Source of the DNA: Mycobacterium marinum
Lineage (GTDB): Bacteria; Actinomycetota; Actinomycetes; Mycobacteriales; Mycobacteriaceae
Assembly: GCF_003391395.1 (NCBI RefSeq)
Contig: NZ_CP024190.1
Location: 2,728,001-2,792,000, forward strand
Reading direction: 5' to 3'
DNA length: 64,000 nt
Notes under the pieces: model-generated
What the model was told of the DNA's origin: nothing
Database searches by the model: none
What the model saw: the letters and a program-made list of their open reading frames with translations, nothing else
Part shown: positions 1 through 8,352 of the stretch, piece by piece
Layout of the letters: every line of letters begins with the position of its first letter
Position numbering within the stretch: the stretch's first letter is position 1
Position numbers and translations under genes: made by a program

Positions 1-647
1 GCGGCCAGCGCCCACCACGGACCGGCGCAGGCCTCATCGAAGGGGCGACCGCCCGACACCTCTGCCAGAAGCACCGCTCGCGCATCGATCGCGGCGGCGA
101 TGTCCTTGGCCGCCGGCCACAGCGCCGGGCCGACATACATGTGCGGCTCAGCCTCGTTGTCGGCGTGAAGATCGAGCACGAGGTCGGCGTCATGGGCGAG
201 CGTCAGCAATCTGTGGCGCAGCTGCGCCAAGGCTCCATCCGGGGGCATCGCCGCAAGCCGCGCGGACATCGCGGCCCGGATCGTCTCGACGTTCGCCGCC
301 GCGTCCGGTCCCAGCGACAGGCTTGGAAGGTCTGACAGATCGGCATAGTTCCGGTTGAAGTTTTCCCCGGTGCCGCTTTCGAGCCGACCGAACAGGAAGC
401 TGGTTTCGGTCTGTGTCAGGCCGATCGGGTTTGCCTGCGGCACCAGCAGGATTTCACCATGGAGCGCGCCGCGAGCTTCCGCTTCGGCCAGATGCCCGGC
501 CAGAATGCGCAAGACCAGCATGCCGGGCAACTCGTCGGCATGCAGGCCGGCCTGCAAATAGGCTTTCCTGCCCGTACCCGCCGCACCGAAGCTGAGCACA
601 GTCAGTCGATGTGGCGAGCCCGGCAGTTCGTGGGTCTGGCGCAGCAC
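1..647 (-). CDS. AspA/AstE-type (succinylglutamate desuccinylase/aspartoacylase) zinc hydrolase, partial
   Basis: Leftward reading frame that leaves the window at its 3' end, so only about the first 215 residues are visible. It starts with GTG at 647, five bases after the stop of the upstream gene, with GGAGTGA just in front. The seen sequence has GLHADELPG (the H-x-x-E zinc pair of the M14-like AspA/AstE family), NFNRNY and DLHAD (the expected third zinc ligand). These enzymes remove N-acyl groups from Asp or Glu, or act as carboxypeptidases. It is the last visible gene of the cyanophycin cluster. Inference: it may process the Asp-Arg dipeptides released by cyanophycinase, but the sequence does not fix the substrate. 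The family call is firm, the role is not. Confidence 0.75.
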   Translation of the reverse strand, partial: MLRQTHELPGSPHRLTVLSFGAAGTGRKAYLQAGLHADELPGMLVLRILAGHLAEAEARGALHGEILLVPQANPIGLTQTETSFLFGRLESGTGENFNRNYADLSDLPSLSLGPDAAANVETIRAAMSARLAAMPPDGALAQLRHRLLTLAHDADLVLDLHADNEAEPHMYVGPALWPAAKDIAAAIDARAVLLAEVSGGRPFDEACAGPWWALA

Positions 648-651
648 GTTC

Positions 652-996
652 TCACTCCGTCGGCGGAGCAGCCGGCTCACCGGCCGGAAGCACGAACACC
701 TCTGTCTCGAAATAGGCCGCGCAGGCGGCATGCAGGCGATCGTTCAGCTTGCCTTCCGTCGCCAGCGCCCCTGCGATCAAACGATGACCGGGGGGCATGT
801 CGCGCAGTTCGATTCCCTGCACATCGAGAAAGTTCGTCACGCCGGCCTCACCCAATTCCGGCAGCTCCATGGCGGCCTCGATGACGGCGAGCGCCGAGGT
901 GTAGCGCGGCCCTGCGGCGGCAATGACGGGGGCGTTTGCAGCCGCTTTCTCCGTATCGGAAAGCAGTGTGGTCAGGGTGGTCCCATCGAAATACAT
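652..996 (-). CDS. Small hypothetical protein of the cyanophycin cluster
   Basis: Encodes 114 residues from ATG at 996, with AAAGGAC in front as ribosome binding site. It lies 21 bases after the cyanophycinase gene and 5 bases before the AspA/AstE-type gene, all leftward, so it is very likely co-transcribed. No signal peptide or membrane segment is visible. The protein is Ala-rich with a moderately acidic, mixed composition and a Pro/Ala/Glu tail. I do not recognise a family. Position suggests a role in polymer or dipeptide handling, but nothing in the sequence demonstrates one. The good ribosome binding site and tight spacing argue that it is a real gene. Confidence 0.7.
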   Translation of the reverse strand: MYFDGTTLTTLLSDTEKAAANAPVIAAAGPRYTSALAVIEAAMELPELGEAGVTNFLDVQGIELRDMPPGHRLIAGALATEGKLNDRLHAACAAYFETEVFVLPAGEPAAPPTE

Positions 997-1017
997 GTCT
1001 GTCCTTTCTATTGATTT

Positions 1018-3222
1018 TCATCCGTGCCGATCACGGATGCTTTCGATATCGAGATGGCCGGTGCCATCATCGTGTGAGCGATAGCGCAAGGCAATATGCG
1101 CTTCGTGTGTGGCACCGGGCGCGGTTACCGGGCCGGCATCGCCAACGCAATCCTTGATCAGTGCGTCCACCAGCGTGTCCAGCGCGGCGGCGGACGCGGT
1201 GGCCGGCGCCGCCCGGGTGACGGTCCCGGTCACCATATCGATGACATCCCCTGGACCGGCAAAACACAGCTTGGTGTCGGGCGCGATGAAATCGTCCCCA
1301 GCCAGCTCGGTCTTGAGCGGATCGAGCTCGACCAGGACGGCGCCGCGCGCGCCGATCGCGGTGAGCTGGGTGTTGTCGTGGTTGGCGATGACCCCGCTGT
1401 CTTCGAGAAGACCGAGCCCGAAGCGCACGCTTTCCTCGGCGCAGGCGACGGCGAGGCGGCCGAGACGAAGCGAGGACGACAGTTTCTGGTCGACGATGGC
1501 GGCGCCGAAAAACCCCAACCCTTCCTGGATCACCAATCCGTGCCGTCCCATATCCGAGGCGATGCCGAAGCGCAGCGCCTCGTAGGACGTGCCGCCTCCG
1601 ATCATGAAACCGGACAGCGCCGAGGCGGCACCGCCGACCCCGACGATCATGGCGCCGGCGGCCCGCGCCCGCGCAATGGCGGTCAGCAGCGGCGTGACAT
1701 CGCCACGGTAGAGCAAGGATTCCACCAGCCTGATCTGGTTACCGCCGGTCAGGATGATGGTGCGCAGGGCGGCGATCTGCTCGACCAACGCTTCCTCGCG
1801 CATCTGGCGATCAACATTGTCGATGGTGACGCGCAGATCGGTGGCCTCGACGCCGTGGCCGCGCAAGGCGCCGATGTACTCGCGCGCGGCCGCGTTGGGC
1901 TCGGCGGACGCGGCGGCAAGCACACCGACCGGCCCCTCACACTGCGCCGCCAGTTCCGCAAGCAGCGGACTGCCGCGGTCGAGTGGCGCCGAGCCCAGCA
2001 TCATCATGCGCGCCTGCTGTCCCGGCTTCATACCGTAGTCGCGGGACAGCGCCGCCCACCGGTTCTCCGCCAGTTGCGCCGCATTGAGCTGGCGGGTGCG
2101 CATGCTGGCCCGAAAATCCACCGCCGTCATGCGGAAATCACGCCCGGCTCCGGGAATGTAGGCGGCCGCACGGCCGCCCTGGCGGGATATTTCGACGCTG
2201 GTGGCGCAACCCGCCTTGGGCTCTATCGCGCGCGCCCGATCCGCCGGATAGGCCTCGGGGTCCCCCAGCACCAGCCGCGCCGTGAGGTCGTAGAGGGTAT
2301 AGGCGGCGAAGACGTTGCGAAGCGAGCGGGCTGGGGCCCGGTAGGTGATGTCGCGCTGGGTCACCGGCCGCTTGCCCGGACCGGGGAGGACCTCACCCGT
2401 TTCCAGGTCATAGCTGTCACCGTCGTCGGCATAGCTGAAACCGATGTTTTCGATCAGCTTGCGGCGGCGATCGACTTTCGCCTCCTCGAGATGGAGCACG
2501 AAGGCGCCATATTCGCCGATCACCCGCGCACTCGTGCCCTCGATGAACAACGCGGTGTTTTCGTCTATGCCGAAGCCGCGCTTGGCGCCGGACGCCTGCA
2601 TGCCGACGACCAACCGGCCGAATCGGCCGCGTTTGATGAAATGCTGGTCGACCATGCCCCAGGGAAAGAAGCCGAGCCCCGGCTCCAGCAGCATTCCGGG
2701 CTCGTCCGGGTCATCGACGACACCGTAGGTCGCAGCTTCCAGCGATGTGCCGCCGGAGATCATCACATCGGACATCATGGCGGCCCCAGCACTCGACCCG
2801 GCGACCATCGCACCGTTGAGCTGCGCTGTGCGGATCGCCTTCAGCACCCGGCTTTCCGTGCCCTTCGGCGCCAGCGCCCCGGTGATCAGGGCCTGGTCGC
2901 CGCCGGTGAAATAGACGCTGCCATAGTCCTCGACGAGATCGGCGATCGCCGTGTCCTGCGCGGCCGCCGCCGCCCCGGCGCCGTAAACCCCGGCCAGGGC
3001 GGCATCGAAACCATAGGCGCGAAACACACCGACCGCTTCGGCTCCGACCTCATCGGGCACCGACGAGGCCGTCGGGAAGACGACGATCCTTCCGCCTGCC
3101 AGACGGTGCATCTCGTGATAGACGGCGGCATTGTCGTCCTCCAGTCGGCCGCCGATGATTGCCAGTTTCGGGGTGGCGCTCCCACAGTCAGTGAGTGAGA
3201 TTCTGCTGATCTGCCGTGTCAT
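1018..3222 (-). CDS. Cyanophycinase-like protein with two fused S51 peptidase domains
   Basis: 734 residues, about twice the usual cyanophycinase length. Cyanophycinases are serine peptidases of family S51 that cut cyanophycin into beta-Asp-Arg dipeptides. Domain 1 (about 18-245) has the nucleophile motif GSSAG (Ser144), VDQHF (His194) and IDENT (Glu221). A linker region (about 250-400) follows. Domain 2 (about 404-635) repeats the fold with clear sequence similarity to domain 1, but Ser144 corresponds to Gly530 and His194 to Lys580, while the Glu is kept (Glu607). Domain 2 is therefore probably non-catalytic, perhaps for polymer binding or dimer shape. The ATG at 3222 overlaps the cphA stop by four bases (ATGA), which implies translational coupling. 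Substrate identity is inferred from family and context. Confidence 0.85.
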   Translation of the reverse strand: MTRQISRISLTDCGSATPKLAIIGGRLEDDNAAVYHEMHRLAGGRIVVFPTASSVPDEVGAEAVGVFRAYGFDAALAGVYGAGAAAAAQDTAIADLVEDYGSVYFTGGDQALITGALAPKGTESRVLKAIRTAQLNGAMVAGSSAGAAMMSDVMISGGTSLEAATYGVVDDPDEPGMLLEPGLGFFPWGMVDQHFIKRGRFGRLVVGMQASGAKRGFGIDENTALFIEGTSARVIGEYGAFVLHLEEAKVDRRRKLIENIGFSYADDGDSYDLETGEVLPGPGKRPVTQRDITYRAPARSLRNVFAAYTLYDLTARLVLGDPEAYPADRARAIEPKAGCATSVEISRQGGRAAAYIPGAGRDFRMTAVDFRASMRTRQLNAAQLAENRWAALSRDYGMKPGQQARMMMLGSAPLDRGSPLLAELAAQCEGPVGVLAAASAEPNAAAREYIGALRGHGVEATDLRVTIDNVDRQMREEALVEQIAALRTIILTGGNQIRLVESLLYRGDVTPLLTAIARARAAGAMIVGVGGAASALSGFMIGGGTSYEALRFGIASDMGRHGLVIQEGLGFFGAAIVDQKLSSSLRLGRLAVACAEESVRFGLGLLEDSGVIANHDNTQLTAIGARGAVLVELDPLKTELAGDDFIAPDTKLCFAGPGDVIDMVTGTVTRAAPATASAAALDTLVDALIKDCVGDAGPVTAPGATHEAHIALRYRSHDDGTGHLDIESIRDRHG

Positions 3223-5954
3223 TTCGCCGGAACGATCAGCACACCTCGATCATCCGACGTGAGAGCGAAGCCATCGGGAACGTCGAATATGGACGTCGCC
3301 AGACGCTTTGCGACGGACTCCGGTTCGGGCGCGGTGAATTTCGGGGTGAAGTGGATGATCTGCTTCCAGCAGCGCGTTATCGCCTCGCAGAAGTACAGCA
3401 CCAAATCGTCGGGCTGCGCCTGCTCGAGCGCCGCGTCGAGGGCCTTTTCTTCCTCACCGATGATGCTGATCGCGTCGGGCGCGACGCCCTCGGCGATCAG
3501 GGCGTCGCGCAACAGCTCGGGCACTTCGTCTGGCTCGCGATCGCGCAGATTGTCGTCGCGGTGGCAGATATAGGTGTCGAAATGGCCGGCGACCTTCGCC
3601 GCAATCGCCGTCGCGTCCTCGTCGCGCCGGTCGCCCGGGCAGGTGAGGCCGACGATCCGGCGCCCGCGCGGCTTGAGCCGGTCGACCAGGTCGACCATGG
3701 CCCCTACTGCCGCCTCGTTGTGCCCGTAGTCGAGGATCACCCGGAATCCGTGTTCATCGAAGACATTCATCCGGCCTGGGCTCTGGAAGAAGCTGTTGTC
3801 GAAGGTGCGCAATCCGGCGCTGATCTGATCCAGTGTCTTGCCGAGCGCATAGGCCATGCCGGTGGCGAACATGGCGTTTTCGACGTTGTGTAGTGCCTTG
3901 CCCTCCAGTGTCGCCGGGATGAGCTGGGTCCACATCAGCGGCATTTGGGTGCCGTTGTCGTAGATCACGATCTGGTCGCCGTTCACGCCCTGCTCGAGAA
4001 CGACCGCAAGCTTGCCGAGCCGGATATGTTCGCGCACCAGTTCATGCTCCGGGTTGCGTGTCACATACATGACCTGCCTGGCGGGCGAGAAGGCCGCCAT
4101 TTTCAGCGTCTGTTCGTCGTCGGCGTTCAGCACCACCGTGCCGCGCGTGACTTCGGCGACGACGCGTTTCACCCGGGCCAGGTCATCCAGCGTGTCGACG
4201 CCGCCGAGCCCCAGATGATCGGACGCGACGTTCAGCACCGCGCCTACATCGCAAAAGTTGTAGCCCAGGCCGGAGCGGACGATGCCGCCGCGCGCCGTCT
4301 CCAGGACTGCGATGTCGACCGAGGGATCCCGCAGCACCATCTTGGCGGAGACGGGCCCGGTCATGTCGCCTTTGACGGTCACGTTGCCGTCGATCAGCAC
4401 GGCGTCGGTCGAGGTCTGCCCCACGACATGACCCGCCATTTTCAGGATGTGCGCCAGCATGCGCGAGCACGTGGTCTTGCCGTTCGTTCCGGTCAAGGCG
4501 GCGATGGGAACGCGCGCCTGGGTTCCGGGCGGGAAGAGCATGTCCATGATCGCCCCGCCCACGTCGCGCGGCGTGCCCTCGGAGGGCGCGATATGCATGC
4601 GCAGGCCTGGTCCCGCATTGATCTCGCAGATGCCGCCGCCGGTCTCGCGATAGCTCTTGGTGATATCGGTGGTCAGGAAATCTACGGCGCCGACATCGAG
4701 CCCGATTGCTCGGATTGCCCGCTCGGCCATCAGCTTGTTGTCGGGATGGATCGTGTCGGTGACATCCACCGCCGTTCCACCCGTCGAAATATTTGCGGTC
4801 TTGCGCAGATGCACTTCCTCGCCCTCGGCGGGGACCGTCTCTGCGGTATAGCCCTTTTCCTCGAGCAAGCGCGTCGCCTGGTCATCGAGTTCGAGCCGGG
4901 TCAGCACGTTTTCATGCCCGACGCCACGGCGAGGGTCCTGATTGACGATATTCACCAGCTCGGCAACGGTGTGGCGCCCGTCGCCCTTCACATGACCCGG
5001 CACCCGGCGCGCGGCGGCGGCGAGCTGGCCATTGACCACCAGAAGCCGGTGGTCGTCGCCGCGCAGCATGGTCTCCACCAACACGGCCGATCCCTCGGCA
5101 TCGGCGGTCTCGAAGGCCTCGGCGATGCCGTCCTCGGACGTGATGTTGACGGTGACGCCCCGGCCATGATTGCCGTCGAGCGGCTTGATAACCACGGGAT
5201 AGCCGATGCGTTCGGCCGCCCCCACTGCCTCGTCCACGCTGTAGACCAGCTTCTGCCTCGGCGCGGGCAGACCGAGATCGGCAAGGAGGTTGTTGGCGAG
5301 ATTCTTGTCAGAGGCGATTTCGACGGCGATATGCGAGGTCTTCGACGTCAGCGCCGCCTCGATTCGCTGCTGGTACTTGCCCTGGCCGATCTGGATCAGG
5401 CTGGCGTCGTTGAGCCGGTAGACCGGAATGTCGCGGGCCTGGGCCGCACGCACCAATTCCATGGCGGAGGGCCCCAGAGAACGCCTGTCGGCATAGGTCA
5501 GGAAATCCTCGACGTTCTTGTCGAGGTCGGGAGCCTCTTGATCATCGGAGTCGGCGCGGGCAATGGCCGCGAGCATGTCGCAGGCAACCTCGCCGGCCTC
5601 GATACCGATGTCTTCATTGCCATAGCTGTAGAACACCTCGACAATATCGGGATCGTCCGTCGATCTCGACCACGCCAGTGTGCCGTCAATGCCAGCGGCA
5701 TGCTCGAGCGCCAAAGCCAGCCTTGCGACCAGATCGCCGATGGAAAGCCCCGCGCCGGCGTGCAATGCGGCACCCCACTCGGCATGTTCGAGCGCAAGCC
5801 CCGGCAACACCGCTGCCAGTCTGTCGATCACGCCCGCCCCCAGGCCCCTGAGGGTTTCCGCATAGCTCGGCTTGACGTCCACTTGGAGCCGGATTACCGC
5901 CTCCAGCGCATGAACGTTCGGACCGACATAGACCGAAATGGAATCGATATTCAA
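3219..5954 (-). CDS. cphA: Cyanophycin synthetase
   Basis: CphA joins Asp to a backbone and Arg to its side chains, using ATP, to build the storage polymer cyanophycin. The order is typical: N-terminal domain, ATP-grasp domain with KPLDGNHGRG (about residue 256), then a Mur-ligase-like domain with the P-loop GTNGKTT (about residue 488) and LDYGHNEAA near the C-terminus. Both ATP sites are intact, which fits a CphA1-type enzyme rather than dipeptide-only CphA2. I chose TTG at 5954 (911 residues): GAGGA sits seven bases upstream, and the protein then begins close to where CphA normally starts. The frame stays open to an ATG at 6041, but those 29 extra residues do not resemble CphA and have no ribosome binding site. 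It heads the leftward cluster. Confidence 0.92.
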   Translation of the reverse strand: MNIDSISVYVGPNVHALEAVIRLQVDVKPSYAETLRGLGAGVIDRLAAVLPGLALEHAEWGAALHAGAGLSIGDLVARLALALEHAAGIDGTLAWSRSTDDPDIVEVFYSYGNEDIGIEAGEVACDMLAAIARADSDDQEAPDLDKNVEDFLTYADRRSLGPSAMELVRAAQARDIPVYRLNDASLIQIGQGKYQQRIEAALTSKTSHIAVEIASDKNLANNLLADLGLPAPRQKLVYSVDEAVGAAERIGYPVVIKPLDGNHGRGVTVNITSEDGIAEAFETADAEGSAVLVETMLRGDDHRLLVVNGQLAAAARRVPGHVKGDGRHTVAELVNIVNQDPRRGVGHENVLTRLELDDQATRLLEEKGYTAETVPAEGEEVHLRKTANISTGGTAVDVTDTIHPDNKLMAERAIRAIGLDVGAVDFLTTDITKSYRETGGGICEINAGPGLRMHIAPSEGTPRDVGGAIMDMLFPPGTQARVPIAALTGTNGKTTCSRMLAHILKMAGHVVGQTSTDAVLIDGNVTVKGDMTGPVSAKMVLRDPSVDIAVLETARGGIVRSGLGYNFCDVGAVLNVASDHLGLGGVDTLDDLARVKRVVAEVTRGTVVLNADDEQTLKMAAFSPARQVMYVTRNPEHELVREHIRLGKLAVVLEQGVNGDQIVIYDNGTQMPLMWTQLIPATLEGKALHNVENAMFATGMAYALGKTLDQISAGLRTFDNSFFQSPGRMNVFDEHGFRVILDYGHNEAAVGAMVDLVDRLKPRGRRIVGLTCPGDRRDEDATAIAAKVAGHFDTYICHRDDNLRDREPDEVPELLRDALIAEGVAPDAISIIGEEEKALDAALEQAQPDDLVLYFCEAITRCWKQIIHFTPKFTAPEPESVAKRLATSIFDVPDGFALTSDDRGVLIVPAK

Positions 5955-6040
5955 TGGGGCATCCTCATCAAGCGTCGGGTGTCTGCACACGAGAACGCGG
6001 TCAGACAGAGCCGCGCAACGCAGTGGAGCATAGTCCAACA

Positions 6041-6059
6041 TGCGGAACGCTCATCCGCA
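6041..6059. promoter_or_regulatory. Palindrome upstream of cphA, candidate operator
   Basis: TGCGGA and TCCGCA form a perfect inverted repeat with a seven-base spacer, about 87 bases upstream of the TTG start of cphA. The shape and the TTCCGC/GCGGAA character resemble operators of IclR-type regulators, but no such regulator gene is visible in the window. A weak TATGCT -10-like stretch lies just downstream on the minus strand. This is inference from position and symmetry only. Confidence 0.35.
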
Positions 6060-6547
6060 GAACCGGAGCATCACAGGGAACCTGGCTCCTTATGGGTGAG
6101 GGGAGAGGGTGACCGGCCAACGCCGGCAACCCGACCGGACCGGGGCCGAGTGTTGGCCCGGTGGTCGCCGCCCGGAGAGTCTGGGGCACGGCTGTGGCCG
6201 TATTCCCGCGCTAGCACTGGCAGGTCGCTACAGCGGTTATTGCGGTATCTGGATCGATAACGCCGATCAAACGTGCTCGCTAGTTTTTGCTCGGAAATCC
6301 CGACATCGTGGCCCCGCGCATTCTTGTGTATTGCCTGCGCGAGTCTTGCCATCGGCTTGGCGGCGGCAGATTTCATCGCAGGAACCGCCGGTCCTGCTGC
6401 GCGGCTTAACTGGGTTAGCCCACGAACCATTCCATTCGACTGTTTCAATTAGTCGGGCCTTCGCGGGTGGGTTGAGCGCAATCGTTCGACAGGCAAGCGT
6501 AGCGGTTAGGGCCGACAATCAGCTTGGACCCAATCAAGGAGGAGCGC
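6060..6547. other. Intergenic region between the divergent cphA cluster and the permease gene
   Basis: About 490 bases with no convincing gene. Reading frames exist in several phases, but none shows a ribosome binding site or a recognisable protein. It should hold the promoters of the divergently transcribed cphA cluster and permease gene. I see no clear -35/-10 pair and no intact mobile element. Confidence 0.5.
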
Positions 6548-8041
6548 ATGGCGGCCCCGACAATCGGCCTGATCCAGCAGATGCTGCGCCGACGGCCCGT
6601 GATCGGGGCGCCCGTGGCTCACGGCGCCTCCGATCAACTGAAACGCAGTATCGGCACGTTCCAACTCACGCTGTTTGGGGTAGGTGCCACCGTCGGCACA
6701 GGCATCTTCTTCGTGCTGTCCGAGGCGGTTCCAGAAGCCGGTCCTGGGGTTGTTGCCTCATTTGTGATCGCCGGAATCGCGGCAGGACTTACCGCGGTCT
6801 GTTATGCCGAACTCGCCTCAGCCGTACCGGTTTCGGGGTCAACCTACTCCTACGCCTACACCACTCTCGGCGAGCTGGTCGCAATGGGTGTGGCGGCCTG
6901 CCTGCTGCTCGAATACGGCGTGTCCACCGCCGCGGTTGCGGTGGGTTGGAGTCAGTACGTCAACAAGCTGCTTGACAATTTCTTCGGCCATCATCTGCCC
7001 CAGGCGCTTTCCGCTGCGCCGTGGGGTGACGCATCCCCGGGAATCATCAACCTTCCCGCTGTCGTATTGGTCGGGTTGTGCGCCGTCCTTCTCATCCGCG
7101 GAGCCAGCGAGTCGGCGAAGGTCAACACCATCATGGTGCTGATCAAGCTGAGCGTTCTGGTGATGTTCGCCGTCATCGCCTTAACGGCCTTCGACGCCGA
7201 TCGGTTCGCTGAGTTCGCGCCCTTCGGTGTCGCCGGAATCGGCGCGGCGGCAGGCACGATCTTCTTCTCGTACATCGGCCTGGATGCGGTGTCCACCGCC
7301 GGTGACGAAGTCAAGGATCCTCAGAAGACCATGCCTTTGGCGATCATGGCCGCGTTGGTGACCGTGACAACGGTCTACGTGGTGGTTACCGTGGCCGCAC
7401 TCGGCGCGCAGCCCTGGCGGGATTTCGAGGGCCAGCAAGCTGGCCTGGCCACCGTCCTCGACAGAGTCGTCTCAGGCCACTACTGGGGCACGGTGTTGGC
7501 AGCCGGCGCAGTGATCTCCATATTCTCGGTCACACTTGTGGTCCTGTACGGCCAGACTCGAATCCTGTTCGCCATGGGCCGGGACGGTCTTCTGCCCCCA
7601 GTGTTCGCCAAGGTCCGCCCACCCAACATGACACCGGTGTACAACACCATCATCGTCGCGGTGGTGATCTGCATTCTTGCTGGCTTCGTCCCGCTGAGCT
7701 ATCTGGCGGACGTGGTGTCCATCGGCACCCTGGTCGCGTTCATCGTCGTGTCCGTCGGTGTCGTCATCCTGCGGGTGCGTGAACCCGATCTCCCGCGTGG
7801 ATTCAAGGTGCCCCTCTACCCCGTGACACCGGTGTTGTCGGTCCTGGCGTGTGGGTACATCCTGTTCAGCCTGCCCTGGTACACCTGGTTGGCGTTCTCC
7901 ATATGGGTCTCGGTGGTGCTGGTGTTCTACTTCGTCTGGGGCCGCCATCACAGTGCGTTGAACGATGGCGGTGACGGCGTGATCGGTGCCATGCCAGCCG
8001 ATGCCGACGACAGTGACGTTCTGGCGCAGCGGGAGCACTAA
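6548..8041 (+). CDS. APC-superfamily amino acid permease
   Basis: 497 residues from ATG at 6548, which follows a near-perfect AAGGAGGAG. An ATG at 6524 is in frame but lacks such a site. About 12 to 14 hydrophobic segments run through the protein. The N-terminal block GVGATVGTGIFFVLSEA is the conserved first helix of the APC family, and the run around residues 70-115 with a PVSGSTYSYAY stretch is typical of the cationic amino acid transporter (CAT) branch. It probably imports or exchanges amino acids at the plasma membrane. Lying divergent to a cyanophycin cluster, it may serve arginine or aspartate uptake, but specificity cannot be read from sequence. Confidence 0.85.
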   Translation: MAAPTIGLIQQMLRRRPVIGAPVAHGASDQLKRSIGTFQLTLFGVGATVGTGIFFVLSEAVPEAGPGVVASFVIAGIAAGLTAVCYAELASAVPVSGSTYSYAYTTLGELVAMGVAACLLLEYGVSTAAVAVGWSQYVNKLLDNFFGHHLPQALSAAPWGDASPGIINLPAVVLVGLCAVLLIRGASESAKVNTIMVLIKLSVLVMFAVIALTAFDADRFAEFAPFGVAGIGAAAGTIFFSYIGLDAVSTAGDEVKDPQKTMPLAIMAALVTVTTVYVVVTVAALGAQPWRDFEGQQAGLATVLDRVVSGHYWGTVLAAGAVISIFSVTLVVLYGQTRILFAMGRDGLLPPVFAKVRPPNMTPVYNTIIVAVVICILAGFVPLSYLADVVSIGTLVAFIVVSVGVVILRVREPDLPRGFKVPLYPVTPVLSVLACGYILFSLPWYTWLAFSIWVSVVLVFYFVWGRHHSALNDGGDGVIGAMPADADDSDVLAQREH

Positions 8042-8162
8042 CGACGGTGAGGGTGTGGCGCTAGCCGACAGCCGCCCTCGACGCAAGGAAGATCTGTACA
8101 GGCTTCCACGGGCCTTGACCTGTCCAGCCGCCAGGTTATGGCCGTGCGGGCGGCGGTGAGGT

Positions 8163-8347
8163 GGCACCAATGAGAACACCAACGGCGCACTGCGCCAGTA
8201 CTTCCCGAAGGCTCCGATCTATCCCGATGGTCCGCTGAAGACATCGAAGCAGTCGTTCACGCCCACAACATCAGGCCCAGAAAGACACTCGGCTGGAAAA
8301 CGTCGGCCGAAGCCCGCAACCCACACGCGCGCGCTTTTTGCGGCTGA
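8163..8347 (+). pseudogene. 3' remnant of an IS30-family transposase, frameshifted
   Basis: The forward strand encodes GTNENTNGALRQYFPKA and then, after a one-base frameshift near 8210-8216, DLSRWSAEDIEAVVHAHNIR followed by PRKTLGWKT and a short tail to a TGA at 8345-8347. This is the conserved C-terminal end of IS30-family transposases (E/NTNG.LRQYFPKG, then RPRKTLGW). The N-terminal two thirds and any terminal repeats are absent, so it is a dead scar. It lies between the permease and kinase genes, inside the accessory stretch. The bases 8042-8162 before it hold nothing I can identify. Confidence 0.75.
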
Positions 8348-8352
8348 AGTAG

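Noticed and set aside
1096..3198. A 700-codon open frame on the plus strand opposite the cyanophycinase gene
   Set aside because: It mirrors the codons of the real gene in a GC-rich sequence; its product is Arg/Gly/His-rich, has no family resemblance and lacks a ribosome binding site.
3945..6260. A 771-codon open frame on the plus strand opposite cphA
   Set aside because: Same cause: antisense shadow of a clear CphA gene, with no motif or start signal.
6109..6975. Plus-strand open frame of 288 codons reaching into the permease gene
   Set aside because: It runs out of frame through the permease coding sequence, lacks a ribosome binding site and resembles nothing.
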